Notes under the pieces: model-generated
The model's input: only the letters and a program-made list of their open reading frames with translations
Told to the model about the DNA's origin: nothing
The model's database searches: none
Origin: Paenibacillus hamazuiensis
GTDB lineage: Bacteria; Bacillota; Bacilli; Paenibacillales; NBRC-103111
DNA length: 64,000 nucleotides
Assembly: GCF_023276405.1 (NCBI RefSeq)
Contig: NZ_JALRMO010000001.1
Location: forward strand, 7,417,501-7,481,500
Direction: 5' to 3'
Part shown: positions 21,476 to 30,581 of the stretch, one piece after another
Position numbering within the stretch: position 1 is the stretch's first letter
Layout: each line of letters begins with the position of its first letter
Position numbers and translations under genes: made by a program

Positions 21476-21510
21476 TTGACAAATACAACTGTAACAAATA
21501 TAATTACAGT
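21476..21510 (+). promoter_or_regulatory. promoter with Rrf2-type operator
   Basis: TTGACA (21476-21481), exactly 17 nt, then TATAAT (21499-21504): a consensus sigma-A promoter. A perfect 7-9-7 inverted repeat, ACTGTAA (21488-21494) and TTACAGT (21504-21510), covers the -10 box. Inference: the Rrf2 protein encoded 30 nt downstream binds here and represses itself. Confidence 0.85.
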
Positions 21511-21540
21511 AATGAAACATTCATAGCAGGGAGACAGCCG

Positions 21541-22017
21541 ATGAACAGCGAATTCACGATTGCGGTACACAGCCTCGTCCTGCTGGCCTATAAGCCGGAT
21601 CATATGGCGACAAGCGATTACATCGCCCATAACGTTTGCACGCATCCGGCCCGCGTCCGCAAGGTCATGGGTTGCCTTCGCAAAGCCGGCTACGTAGCCG
21701 CCAAGGAAGGAATCGGCGGCGGGTTCATTCTGAACTGCGACCCGGCGCAGGTAACGCTGGCCGAGATTTACCGGCTCACCTCGATCGGTTCGATCAAGCC
21801 GGGCTGGTGCTCCGGTGACGAGGAAGCCGACTGCATGGTGGCGGGAAACATGGCGGCCGTGATGGATGACATCTATCAGGAGGCGGAGCAGCAGATGATC
21901 CGGTTCCTGGAGAGGTTTACCGTCAGCGATGTGCTGGACAGGGTGCGCAAGATGACCGGGAAAGCGGCATCCGGCGAAGCGGGATGTTCGCCGTGCGGGC
22001 AGGACAAGGAAAGCTGA
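21541..22017 (+). CDS. Rrf2-family transcriptional regulator (YwnA-like)
   Basis: 158 aa. The N-terminal winged helix opens NSEFTIAVHSLVLLAY, with recognition region CTHPARVRKVMGCLRKAGYV and wing KEGIGGGFIL. Two Cys in GWCSGDEEADC and a C-terminal CSPC pair could be redox or Fe-S sensing residues, but the classic three-Cys IscR/NsrR cluster spacing is not clear. ATG 21541 follows AGGGAGA. It stands behind a consensus promoter overlapped by an inverted repeat, which points to autoregulation. Confidence 0.88.
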   Translation: MNSEFTIAVHSLVLLAYKPDHMATSDYIAHNVCTHPARVRKVMGCLRKAGYVAAKEGIGGGFILNCDPAQVTLAEIYRLTSIGSIKPGWCSGDEEADCMVAGNMAAVMDDIYQEAEQQMIRFLERFTVSDVLDRVRKMTGKAASGEAGCSPCGQDKES

Positions 22018-22029
22018 AGCTTTCTTTTG
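22006..22029 (+). terminator. terminator overlapping the Rrf2 stop codon
   Basis: AAGGAAAGC, loop TGAA, GCTTTCTTTT; the stop codon TGA sits in the loop. A compact intrinsic terminator for the Rrf2 gene. Confidence 0.6.
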
Positions 22030-22110
22030 CCTAAACTGTTACTCAAAAAGTTATAGTTCCTGCGTGTTTCGTTGCAATGAGTTGACCTTAATGAAGGGAA
22101 GGTGGAAGGG

Positions 22111-22491
22111 ATGGAATTTTTGACGGCATCTCACATTCGTTTGGGAGATTGGGTGAGCGGCACCACATTTAACGATGAGAAATTTATCGGTTATGTGGAG
22201 GCGATGTCCGCCGCAGACGGGCTGGTCAAAGTATACGTAACGGAAAGCGATCGGACGGAGGCGGTCGGCACGCTCGTGGAGAGCAGCCGCAGCAAGCTGT
22301 CCCGCCTTCCCGAGCAAGCGCCGTATTTGGAAGACGAGCTGAGCAGCTTGATCGACCTCGCTTTGCAAACCCGCGATGAGGTTTGGTTTCGCGAGCTGAC
22401 CGCGGCTCTGCTCGAAGGCCGCGGACGCAAGGGCAGCTCCGCCGATAACGCGCGGAGATCCTCCGGCCCCCGCCGGGTTAAAATAGATTAA
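22111..22491 (+). CDS. IDEAL-domain protein
   Basis: 126-aa cytosolic protein. The C-terminal half carries an IDEAL-domain-like helix pair (LSSLIDLALQTRDEVWFRELTAAL); the N-terminal half has a short beta-rich segment (IRLGDWVSGTTFNDEKFIGYV). IDEAL domains are small Firmicutes modules of poorly known function. ATG 22111 follows GGTGG; an earlier in-frame GTG at 22102 overlaps the RBS. The basic C-terminal tail is probably disordered. It sits 27 nt before trxA and may share its transcript. Confidence 0.75.
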   Translation: MEFLTASHIRLGDWVSGTTFNDEKFIGYVEAMSAADGLVKVYVTESDRTEAVGTLVESSRSKLSRLPEQAPYLEDELSSLIDLALQTRDEVWFRELTAALLEGRGRKGSSADNARRSSGPRRVKID

Positions 22492-22518
22492 ATAAAATTC
22501 GGATAGGAGTGATTGCAT

Positions 22519-22839
22519 ATGGCTATCGTCAAAGTGGAAGATCAAACGTTTAAAGCGACTTTGGAGCAGGATGAAGTGGTGCTCGTCGACTTCTGGGCCC
22601 CGTGGTGCGGTCCTTGCAAAATGATCGCTCCGGTTCTTGAAGAGCTCGACCGCGAGCTCGGCGGCAAGCTGACCATTGCGAAAATGAATGTCGACGACAA
22701 TCCGGCAACCCCCGGCGAATTCGGCATCATGAGCATTCCGACGCTGAAGCTGTTCAAAAACGGCAGTGAAGTCGCATCGATCGTCGGGTTCAGACCGCTG
22801 AACGATTTGAAAGAGATCGTCCAGCCGCATTTGAACTAA
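22519..22839 (+). CDS. trxA: thioredoxin
   Basis: 106-aa dithiol-disulfide oxidoreductase. Active site WCGPC with Cys30 and Cys33, preceded by VLVDFWAP; the cis-Pro loop is IMSIPTLKLFKNG. It reduces cytosolic protein disulfides with thioredoxin reductase. ATG 22519 follows AGGAG. Usual length. A terminator follows immediately. Confidence 0.96.
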   Translation: MAIVKVEDQTFKATLEQDEVVLVDFWAPWCGPCKMIAPVLEELDRELGGKLTIAKMNVDDNPATPGEFGIMSIPTLKLFKNGSEVASIVGFRPLNDLKEIVQPHLN

Positions 22840-22844
22840 AAGAG

Positions 22845-22881
22845 ATCAGCCCGATTGGGGAAGTTCCCCTGTCGGGCTGAT
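22845..22881. terminator. bidirectional terminator between trxA and the AraC gene
   Basis: ATCAGCCCGA pairs with TCGGGCTGAT (22845-22854 / 22872-22881), with an inner GGGGAA/TTCCCC hairpin. It lies between convergent genes and probably serves both strands. The T tracts are modest. Confidence 0.8.
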
Positions 22882-22885
22882 TTAC

Positions 22886-25081
22886 TTAATCCGGTTCCGC
22901 GGGCCGGTTTTTCTGATACTGCTTCGGCGTGCAGCCGAAACGGTCTTTGAACACCCGGATAAAGTGGGAGTTGGAGCTGTAACCGAGCAGGTCGGATATT
23001 TCCTGCACCGTATGTTTCTTTTCCATCAGCAGCCTGGCGGCGTTCTGCATTTTCGTTTCCGTCACGTATTCGATAAAGGTTTGTCCGGTCATGGTGCGGA
23101 ACAGCTTGCTTACATAATTGGGGCTCATCCCGACGTGCTCCGAGATCGACTCCAATGAAATATCGTTAAAAATATGGTCGTGGATGTAGCTCAGAAGCTT
23201 TTGTTCCAGCGTTGCGTCGACCGACAGCTTTTTCTCCTTCACCTTGGCCGTGCCCGTTTCAATGAGTTCGTCGGCCCACTCGCGAAACGCTTCGAGCGTT
23301 TCCATCCCCGCTCCCCGGCTGCGGATGTCGCAGCCGAATACCTGGACGGAGCTGAGGCCTACGGCATTTAACCCGCTGCGCATGGCCGACAGCGCATCCT
23401 GCAGCATATTTCGGCAGTAAGACAGCGTGTAGCGGCCGGTTTCGATCTCGGTGAAGATCTCCTCCCATAGCAACTTCAGCTTGTCCCCGTTGCCCGAACG
23501 CATCGCTTCCTCGATTTGGTTCAAGGCGCGAACGGAGCCGCCGCCTTCCACTCTCTCATCCAGACGAAGCTGATCGTAAGATATGAGCGCGTCCTTCCGC
23601 AAAAACCGGTATTCCATCGCATCCGACGCCTCGCGAAAAGATTGGGCGGCATGTTCCGGATTGCATGGATATACGCGGCCGACTGCCAGCGTAAAGTCAG
23701 CCAGATCTTCCCCCTGACCTTGCAGTATAGACAACATCCGCCCGGCCAGCGGCAAAGGGTCTTGGCCGGAGAAATGCAACATGCCGATCAACCGCCGCTT
23801 ATCGTCCGGTACGGCGTACAATGTGCCCGAAACGAAATGCGCTTCGAGCGCTTCGATAAGCCGGTACGGCAGCAGCAGCTCCTCGCGCAGCGGCATCGGA
23901 CCCGGCGTCAGGCGAATGATGAAGGCGGCGCACGACTCCGCGGTAAAGCGGATGTCCAGCAGCTGCTCGTTCTCTTCGTCGCTCGGGGCGTTCTCTCCGT
24001 GACCGTGCAGCAGCTTGGAAATGTAAGCTTGCCGGATCGTAAGCCGGTTGCGCTCCCAACGTTCCTTCATTTCATCCAGATCGTTGGAAAATTTGGTGAA
24101 CAAGGTGCGAATCGGCTTCTGCGCGCGGTAAAAAATAAGCAGCCCGACGGCAAGGTTCGCCAGCAGCAGCAGAGCGCCCACAAGAATAAGGCCGTTTCGC
24201 AGTTCTACGGTTTTTTCGTTATACTCCTTCAAAGAGGCGGCCGACACATAGTACCATTTGCTGTACGGCGATACGGCGAAAGAAACGACGCTCGGTTCTC
24301 CGCCTATTTTTGCGTTGAATTTTCCTTCCTCTCCCCCGTAAGACAGAAGCTTATCGGCCACCTCTTTGGGCAAGGGCTGCCCCGGTTCCGTATTGGAGCT
24401 TAACACCTGCCCCTGCGGATCGACGACCCACAGCTTTCGTTTATCGGCAAAACGCAGCGCCTTGATCTTCTCCCGCACATACGTTTCATCCATATTGACG
24501 GCGATAATCCCTTGGCGCCCGGCGGCCGTGGAGAAAAACGGATAGCTGCGGATATACGAAATCCACGTCCGGCTCGCCGTCTGCTCCTTGATCTGCAGCT
24601 GCATCCATGCGACATGGCTGTCCGATTCGGTGAACTTTTGCAGCCACACCTGCCTTCCGCTGACGTCGCAGGTCCGCAAGTTCATAAAGCATACGTTCGG
24701 CCCCATGAACATCAGGTTGCCGGCCCGATAATAAATGTCCACCGATTCGATAAACGGGTAGCCGTTTTTCAAATCCTTGAGCTGATCGGCGACGGCAAGA
24801 ATTCTCGAGGTATCTCCCGTAATGTCGTGCGTGAACGGATAAATGAGCGTTTCGTTGATTCCCCGTTCGGTCAAATACAGGTCCGTCATCCGGATCGCTT
24901 CCTTCACGATGCTGTCGTCCAAGGAATTGCGGAATTCCGTTACCATTTGCTCGTTCAAGCGGTTGACCTGTTCGTTCATATTTTCCCCAAACAGGTGCAA
25001 ATAGACGACGGACGGAATGACGGTGATCAAAACGATCATCGCCGCATTCAGGAACGTAAGCCGCAAAAACGCTTGTTTCAT
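22886..25081 (-). CDS. membrane-anchored AraC-family sensor-regulator
   Basis: 731-aa one-component regulator of a type common next to LplBC transporters in Paenibacillus. Helix 1 (about residues 8-28) and helix 2 (about 298-320) flank an extracellular Cache-like sensing domain. A cytosolic linker follows, then two AraC HTH motifs at the C terminus (SLESISEHVGMSPNYVSKLFR; VQEISDLLGYSSNSHFIRVFK). It probably senses an extracellular sugar and activates the divergent ABC operon. GGAGGA lies 6 nt before ATG 25081; longer frames lack support. Confidence 0.9.
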   Translation of the reverse strand: MKQAFLRLTFLNAAMIVLITVIPSVVYLHLFGENMNEQVNRLNEQMVTEFRNSLDDSIVKEAIRMTDLYLTERGINETLIYPFTHDITGDTSRILAVADQLKDLKNGYPFIESVDIYYRAGNLMFMGPNVCFMNLRTCDVSGRQVWLQKFTESDSHVAWMQLQIKEQTASRTWISYIRSYPFFSTAAGRQGIIAVNMDETYVREKIKALRFADKRKLWVVDPQGQVLSSNTEPGQPLPKEVADKLLSYGGEEGKFNAKIGGEPSVVSFAVSPYSKWYYVSAASLKEYNEKTVELRNGLILVGALLLLANLAVGLLIFYRAQKPIRTLFTKFSNDLDEMKERWERNRLTIRQAYISKLLHGHGENAPSDEENEQLLDIRFTAESCAAFIIRLTPGPMPLREELLLPYRLIEALEAHFVSGTLYAVPDDKRRLIGMLHFSGQDPLPLAGRMLSILQGQGEDLADFTLAVGRVYPCNPEHAAQSFREASDAMEYRFLRKDALISYDQLRLDERVEGGGSVRALNQIEEAMRSGNGDKLKLLWEEIFTEIETGRYTLSYCRNMLQDALSAMRSGLNAVGLSSVQVFGCDIRSRGAGMETLEAFREWADELIETGTAKVKEKKLSVDATLEQKLLSYIHDHIFNDISLESISEHVGMSPNYVSKLFRTMTGQTFIEYVTETKMQNAARLLMEKKHTVQEISDLLGYSSNSHFIRVFKDRFGCTPKQYQKNRPAEPD

Positions 25082-25136
25082 CGCATGTCCTCCGCTGGAT
25101 GTGAAATAACCGCAATTTCGTAAGGAATCGTTATTT

Positions 25137-25219
25137 TTAAGAAAAGATCGGCAAAGAGAAAAAAACGCGATTTTCTTAAGAATTTGTAAATTGTCAGCAT
25201 TGCAGGTATCGGGTAGCAT
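25137..25219 (+). promoter_or_regulatory. divergent control region of the polysaccharide locus
   Basis: An inverted repeat TTAAGAAAA (25137-25145) / TTTTCTTAA (25171-25179) lies between the AraC sensor and the ABC genes. Just after it, TTGTCA (25191-25196), 17 nt, TAGCAT (25214-25219) is a candidate promoter for the rightward operon. The repeat upstream of the -35 suits an activator site. This is inferred from position only. Confidence 0.5.
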
Positions 25220-25264
25220 GGGGTTTGTAATCGCTTGCTTAGCCCAATGGCAGAAGGAAACGGA

Positions 25265-26242
25265 GTGAAGAAATTGAATGTAACCTATTCTAATGCAAAC
25301 CGTGTCGAAAGCACAAGGGGAGCGCGAAGCCGCAAAGACGGCATTCTCAGGCGGTATATGAATAAAAAATATTTATTCATCATGTTTTTGCCCGTGTTCC
25401 TTTATTATTTCATCTTCCACTATGCGCCGATGTACGGGGTGATGATCGCCTTTAAGGATTATCAGTTTTTGCAGGGGGCGTTTCGCAGCCCGTGGGTTGG
25501 CTTCGCGCATTTTAACGAGCTGTTTCATACCGAATATTTCTGGACCGTGCTCAAAAACACGCTGATCATCAACGGCTACAAGCTGCTGTTCGGATTCCCG
25601 GCTCCGATCGCGATGGCGCTTCTGCTTAACGAAGTGATGCAGCCGGTGTTTAAAAAAGTGGTGCAGACGATCAGCTACATTCCGCACTTTTTATCCTGGG
25701 TCGTGCTGAGCGGGCTCGTCATCGAGTTTTTGTCCCCGAGCAGAGGGCCGATCAATATGGTCATTACGCTGCTGGGAGGGGAGCCGATCTTTTTCGTCGC
25801 CGATGAGAACTGGTTTCGCTCCATACTGGTCGCCACGGAAATCTGGAAGCATGTCGGGTTCAATACGATCATTTATTTGGCGGCGATCGCCGGCATCAAT
25901 CCGGAAATGTACGAAGCGGCCAAGGTGGACGGCATCAGCAGGCTGCAGGCGATGCGGTATATTACGCTGCCGTCGATCGCACCCGTCATCATCATCATGC
26001 TGATTTTGTCCTCCGGCTCGATCATCAACGACGATTTCGAGCAGGTGTTCAACCTGCTGAACGTGAAGGTCATGGATGTGGGGGACGTGCTGTCCACCTA
26101 CACGTATTCGGAAGGGCTGGTCCGTATGAACTACAGCTACGCCGCTGCGGTGGGGCTGTTCAAAAATGTCGTCGCCCTGGCCATCGTGCTGACGGTAAAC
26201 GCGATTGCCCGGAGAATCCGCAAGGACAGCGCTATTTTCTGA
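25265..26242 (+). CDS. sugar ABC transporter permease, LplB-type
   Basis: About 325-aa inner-membrane permease with six helices and the binding-protein-dependent transport EAA motif (MYEAAKVDGISRLQAMRYITLPSIAP). The opening KKYLFIMFLPVFLYYFIFHYAPMYGVMIAFKDY is typical of the LplB/YtrB-like group that imports oligosaccharides. The start is ambiguous: GTG 25265 (AAGGA upstream) or TTG 25274 (GGAG upstream). It is the first gene of the locus transporter; no ATPase is encoded here, so a shared MsmX-like ATPase is expected elsewhere. Confidence 0.9.
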   Translation: MKKLNVTYSNANRVESTRGARSRKDGILRRYMNKKYLFIMFLPVFLYYFIFHYAPMYGVMIAFKDYQFLQGAFRSPWVGFAHFNELFHTEYFWTVLKNTLIINGYKLLFGFPAPIAMALLLNEVMQPVFKKVVQTISYIPHFLSWVVLSGLVIEFLSPSRGPINMVITLLGGEPIFFVADENWFRSILVATEIWKHVGFNTIIYLAAIAGINPEMYEAAKVDGISRLQAMRYITLPSIAPVIIIMLILSSGSIINDDFEQVFNLLNVKVMDVGDVLSTYTYSEGLVRMNYSYAAAVGLFKNVVALAIVLTVNAIARRIRKDSAIF

Positions 26243-26266
26243 GCATAAAGAAAGGGAGGGAACCGC

Positions 26267-27139
26267 TTGAAGCAAACCGCATTCACCGATAAACTCGTCA
26301 TTGTTTTTGCCTATACGATACTCAGTCTGCTCGGGCTCAGCTCGCTGCTCCCGCTGATGCAGGTGATCACGCTGTCGATGAGTCCTTCCGAGGTGATCAA
26401 CAGCTACAGCTTTCATTTCATTCCGCTGAAATTCGATTTCAAAGGTTATGCCACGGTGCTGGCGAACGAGAACCTGTGGCGGGCTTACGGCAATACGCTG
26501 CTGCGGACGGCGCTAGGCGTTTCGCTGACGATCGTCCTCACCTTCTGCGCCGCTTATCCGCTGACCAAGAAGGACCTGCCGCACCGCACATTTTGGACCG
26601 CCTTCGTGGTGCTGACGATGTTTTTCTCCGGGGGACTGATCCCGCTTTACCTGCTCATTAAAAGCCTCGGCCTGATGGACTCGATCTGGGCTCTCGTGCT
26701 GCCGCCGGCGATCAACACGTTCATGGTGATGGTCGTGCGCAACTTTATCGCCGAATTGCCGGAAAGCCTCGAGGAATCGGCGAAAATCGACGGCGCCAAC
26801 GACATCGTCATCCTGTTTCGCATCGTCATTCCGCTGTCGCTCCCGATCATCGCCACCGTCGGGCTGTACAGCGGGGTGTATCACTGGAACGCCTGGTTCG
26901 ACAGCATGATCTACATCCAGGACGGCAAGAAGCATGTGCTGCAGTTCGTGCTGCGCAAAATCATTTTGCTCGGCAACACCGCGGAATTCGAGATGACCGG
27001 GCAAAACCAGAACGTCACCGATGTGGAATCGATCAAAATGGCGACGCTGGTCGTATCCATCATCCCGCTGCTGCTCGTGTATCCGTTTTTGCAGAAATAT
27101 TTTGTCAAAGGAAGCCTGATGGGCGCGGTGAAAGGATAA
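26267..27139 (+). CDS. sugar ABC transporter permease, LplC/YtcP-type
   Basis: 290-aa second permease of the pair, six helices, EAA loop ESLEESAKIDGANDIVILFRIVIPLSLPI (shortened motif EESAKIDGANDI). TTG 26267 follows GGGAGG and is the only well-placed start. Lies 24 nt after the first permease. Typical C-terminal KYFVKGSLMGAVKG ending. Confidence 0.92.
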   Translation: MKQTAFTDKLVIVFAYTILSLLGLSSLLPLMQVITLSMSPSEVINSYSFHFIPLKFDFKGYATVLANENLWRAYGNTLLRTALGVSLTIVLTFCAAYPLTKKDLPHRTFWTAFVVLTMFFSGGLIPLYLLIKSLGLMDSIWALVLPPAINTFMVMVVRNFIAELPESLEESAKIDGANDIVILFRIVIPLSLPIIATVGLYSGVYHWNAWFDSMIYIQDGKKHVLQFVLRKIILLGNTAEFEMTGQNQNVTDVESIKMATLVVSIIPLLLVYPFLQKYFVKGSLMGAVKG

Positions 27140-27192
27140 TCCCCCGAATGGTGCGGGATTACATATAATTGTGAATAGATGGAGGGGTTTGA

Positions 27193-28800
27193 GTGAAAAA
27201 GAGACGGCATGTGAAGAAAACGGCAATCGTGAGCCTGCTGCTGGCGGCAAGCATACTCTCGGCTTGCGGAGGCGGAGCGAAAGCCCCCGAGGGCGGGAAC
27301 GCATCCGGGCAAAATCAAGGTCCGATCGCGATCGATTGGCTCGCCTACAACTCGTACAACCAGCCGAGCGTGGACAACCCGATCGGCAAAATGGTGCAGG
27401 AGCGGTTCAACGCGACGTTCAACGTCTGGTACATCGACCCCAAGAGCTGGGACGACAACCTGAACGTGAAGCTCGGCTCGGGCGTCATGCCCGACATCAT
27501 GAAAATTCCGAATAAGCAAAACATCGCCAAATACGTGAAGCAGGGTATTCTCGCGCCGATTCCGCGGGAGATGCTGGAGAAGTATGCGCCGCAGTACACG
27601 AAATATATCGACGATAAAAAAATATGGGATCAGGTGACGTACGACGGAAAAATTTATGCGATCCCGACGACCAATCCCGACGGGGAATACCCGACGGCGG
27701 TGGTCTGGCGCGAGGACTGGCTGAAAAATGTAGGCATCACGAAGACGCCGGAGACGATTCAGGAATACGAAGCGGCGCTGACCAAGTTCCGCAACGAGGA
27801 CCCGGACAAAAACGGCAAGAAGGATACGTACGGCATGTCCGACTTCGCCATCCCGAATATTCTCGGCGCGTTCGGGCATCCGGGCATCATCGATTTTAAA
27901 GGCAACCAGAACGGCGTGTCGCTGGAGTTTACGAAAAAAGGCGACAAGGTCGTGTTTGCGGCGACGCAGCCGGAAATGAAGGAAGCTTTGGCCCTGCTGC
28001 AAAAATGGTACAAGGACGGGCTGATCGACCCGGAATTCGTCACCTCGGAAAATTCGTCGGGGTACTGGGCGCACAGCCAGGCGTTTTACAACGGCCGGAT
28101 CGGCCTTACCGGCAAAGGCGCGCATTACCATTGGCGCAACGAGCTCGATCCGTCCAACCCGGCCGACAAGGGCGGCGGATCCTTCGAGCAGTTCAAGAAA
28201 TCCCAACCGAACGGAACAGTCGCGCTCGGCAAGCCGGCGGTCGGTCCGCAAGGGAAATCCGGCACGCCGCAATGGGATATTTCGAGCATGCCGGTCGGCA
28301 TTACGACGAAGGCGGCGAAAGATCCGCGCAAGATGGAAACGCTGCTGAAGATGGTCGAGACGGCCGCCACCGATTTCGACTATTACGTCGCGGTTCGCAA
28401 AGGGACGAAGGATGTCGACTACAAGCTGGAAAACGACCGCTACGTCAATCTGATCACGGATTCGAACAACCCGGAGGAGAAGCGGGGGCTGAATATTTTC
28501 CACGTGCTTGTGGCGAACGATTTTTACAAGAAAATTTCCGGCAAATTCAACTACGATTATGCGGACAAACATTTTAAATACAGCGGTTATTCGCCGGTTT
28601 TCGTTCCGCCGGTCGATTCGTACACGAAATATTTGGCATCCCTCTACAAGCTGACGCTGGAAACGTATTACAAAATTATAACGGGCGAGCTTCCGGTCAG
28701 CGCTTTTGACGATTACGTGCAAAAGTTCAAATCCGGCGGCGGCGATGCGATCGAGAAGGAAGCGAATGAGGCGCTTGCCGCGAACAAGGCGGGCAAATGA
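27193..28800 (+). CDS. extracellular sugar-binding lipoprotein, LplA-type
   Basis: 535-aa solute-binding protein for the two permeases. The basic N-terminus KKRRHVKK is followed by a hydrophobic stretch and a lipobox ending LSAC, so it is processed and lipid-anchored at that Cys (about residue 27). The body resembles family 1 oligosaccharide-binding proteins (TTNPDGEYPTAVVWREDWL, EDPDKNGKKDTYG). GTG 27193 follows GGAGGGG. Its stop overlaps the next gene by 4 nt (ATGA). Confidence 0.93.
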   Translation: MKKRRHVKKTAIVSLLLAASILSACGGGAKAPEGGNASGQNQGPIAIDWLAYNSYNQPSVDNPIGKMVQERFNATFNVWYIDPKSWDDNLNVKLGSGVMPDIMKIPNKQNIAKYVKQGILAPIPREMLEKYAPQYTKYIDDKKIWDQVTYDGKIYAIPTTNPDGEYPTAVVWREDWLKNVGITKTPETIQEYEAALTKFRNEDPDKNGKKDTYGMSDFAIPNILGAFGHPGIIDFKGNQNGVSLEFTKKGDKVVFAATQPEMKEALALLQKWYKDGLIDPEFVTSENSSGYWAHSQAFYNGRIGLTGKGAHYHWRNELDPSNPADKGGGSFEQFKKSQPNGTVALGKPAVGPQGKSGTPQWDISSMPVGITTKAAKDPRKMETLLKMVETAATDFDYYVAVRKGTKDVDYKLENDRYVNLITDSNNPEEKRGLNIFHVLVANDFYKKISGKFNYDYADKHFKYSGYSPVFVPPVDSYTKYLASLYKLTLETYYKIITGELPVSAFDDYVQKFKSGGGDAIEKEANEALAANKAGK

Positions 28801-30581
28801 CAGCCGGGGGTGACGGATTCGTGAAGATGAGCTTCGGCTTGCAGTCGATGTACTACAAATATGCATGGGGCGTCAACTTCTGGAACGAGGCGGAGCGGGA
28901 TACGGAGGCGAAGCATCGGGAGCTCGTTTGCTGCAGGGGCGACTCCGCGGCGATGCAAGCGGTGGTCGGGGCGGACAGCGACTTTATGCTGACGGTCGGC
29001 ACAAGCGCTCTTTTCTGGAAAGGGGGGCCGCTGCCGATCGTCCGCGTCGAGCTTCACTCGAACGCCCTGCAAGAAGGCATCCGGGCGGAGATCAAGCTGA
29101 TCGGGCTGGTGGAGGATGACGACGGGACACGCAAAGCGGATATGCTTTTGGATGAGCGGCATATGTTCGTGGAGAAGCGGAGGCTGCAGCAAGTATGGAT
29201 CGAGTTCCATGCTTCTGCGGATGCGCGGCCGGGCTTGTATTCGGGCAAAATTCGGCTGTTTACGCATACGCTCTTCGAGGATGAGGAGCCGGCCGGAGAG
29301 CTGGCGTTCAGCCTGAAGGTGCTGGAGCGGGTTCTTCCCGCTCCTTCGCAGTACGGCTTTTACCTGGACCTGTGGCAGCATAACTCCAATATCGCGCGAA
29401 AATATCAGGTGCCGCTTTGGTCCGACGAGCATTTTGCGATCATCGACCGCTATCTGGAAAGCCTCGGGCAGCTAGGGCAGAAGGCGGCGACGCTGGTCGT
29501 CTCGGAAATTCCGTGGTCCGGGCAGGGGACGCATACGGACGCGGAGCCTTCGGATTTGTTCGAATACAATATCGTCGGGGTCAACCGCCGGATGGACGGC
29601 ACGTTTTCATACGATTACAGCGCGTTGGACCGCTATGTCGAGCTGGCCCGGCGGCACGGCATCGCGGAGGAAATCGAGCTGTTCGGGCTGCTGAACGTCT
29701 GGCAGACGCGGGACGGCGTATACGGCGCCCCGATTCGCGACTATCCGGACGGAATCCGCATCCGCTATTACGACGAAGCGACGGGGACGTTCCGGTTTAT
29801 GCGCGAGCGGGTCGAGCTGGAGCATTACGTACGGGCGCTGGAGGCGCATTTTAAAGCGAAGGGCTGGACCGGCCGGGTGCGCATTATGGCCGACGAACCG
29901 GCCGATTTGGCGCAGTTCGGGGAGAGGCTGTCCGCGCTTCGGCGGATGGCCCCTTCGTTTGCGTACAAAATCGCGATCAATCATGCCGAGTTTATTGCCG
30001 CGAAGCTCGAGGGCATGCGCGATTATGTGCCCAAGCTGAACTGCGCGCTGCACGAGTTTGACCGCATCCGGGAGCTAAGGTCCCAGGTGGCGGGACGGAT
30101 GCTGTATTACGTCTGCAACAACCCCCGCAGACCGAATACGTTCATCGGCTCGCCGTCGATCGAATGCCGGATCATTCCTTGGCTGGCCGCGAGACTGCAG
30201 CTGGACGGCTTCCTGCGCTGGAACTATACGGTGTGGCCGGACCGCCCGCTGGAGTCGATCCGCTACCGGCCGTCGCATTGGCCCGCGGGAGAGACGAATT
30301 TCGTCTACCCCGGGGCGGGCGGGAAGCCGCTGCTTTCTTTGCGCTACAAATGGCTGCAGCGCGGCATCCGCGACTTCGAGCTGATGAGGCAGCTCGCGGA
30401 CGAGGGGCTCACTGCGCAGGTGGGGGCGCTGCTGAGCGGCGTCTTCCGTTTCAAGGACGAGGAGCTGGGCGCCGTTTCGCTGAGCGGCGACGCCGAAAAG
30501 CTGTACAGCCTGGAGCCTGCCGATTACGATCGTTTGTTCGGTCTGCTGGAAGCGATGGAAGAAGGAGGAGTTTGCTTATGA
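28797..30581 (+). CDS. GH123/DUF4091-family glycoside hydrolase-like protein
   Basis: 594-aa protein without a signal peptide, so probably cytosolic. The N-terminal beta-rich part leads to a TIM-barrel-like region matching DUF4091, the GH123 catalytic domain; the family's founding member is a Paenibacillus beta-N-acetylgalactosaminidase. An Asp-Glu pair in RIMADEPAD (Asp366-Glu367) matches the substrate-assisted catalytic pair of GH123. GFLRWNYTVWPDRP is typical of the family end. ATG 28797 overlaps the previous stop; GTG 28821 or ATG 28827 are alternatives. Substrate specificity is inferred, not shown. Confidence 0.78.
   Translation: MTAGGDGFVKMSFGLQSMYYKYAWGVNFWNEAERDTEAKHRELVCCRGDSAAMQAVVGADSDFMLTVGTSALFWKGGPLPIVRVELHSNALQEGIRAEIKLIGLVEDDDGTRKADMLLDERHMFVEKRRLQQVWIEFHASADARPGLYSGKIRLFTHTLFEDEEPAGELAFSLKVLERVLPAPSQYGFYLDLWQHNSNIARKYQVPLWSDEHFAIIDRYLESLGQLGQKAATLVVSEIPWSGQGTHTDAEPSDLFEYNIVGVNRRMDGTFSYDYSALDRYVELARRHGIAEEIELFGLLNVWQTRDGVYGAPIRDYPDGIRIRYYDEATGTFRFMRERVELEHYVRALEAHFKAKGWTGRVRIMADEPADLAQFGERLSALRRMAPSFAYKIAINHAEFIAAKLEGMRDYVPKLNCALHEFDRIRELRSQVAGRMLYYVCNNPRRPNTFIGSPSIECRIIPWLAARLQLDGFLRWNYTVWPDRPLESIRYRPSHWPAGETNFVYPGAGGKPLLSLRYKWLQRGIRDFELMRQLADEGLTAQVGALLSGVFRFKDEELGAVSLSGDAEKLYSLEPADYDRLFGLLEAMEEGGVCL

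Noticed and set aside
26911-28866. 651-aa minus-strand frame opposite the binding-protein gene
   Set aside because: Antisense shadow; no RBS, Arg-rich low-quality sequence.
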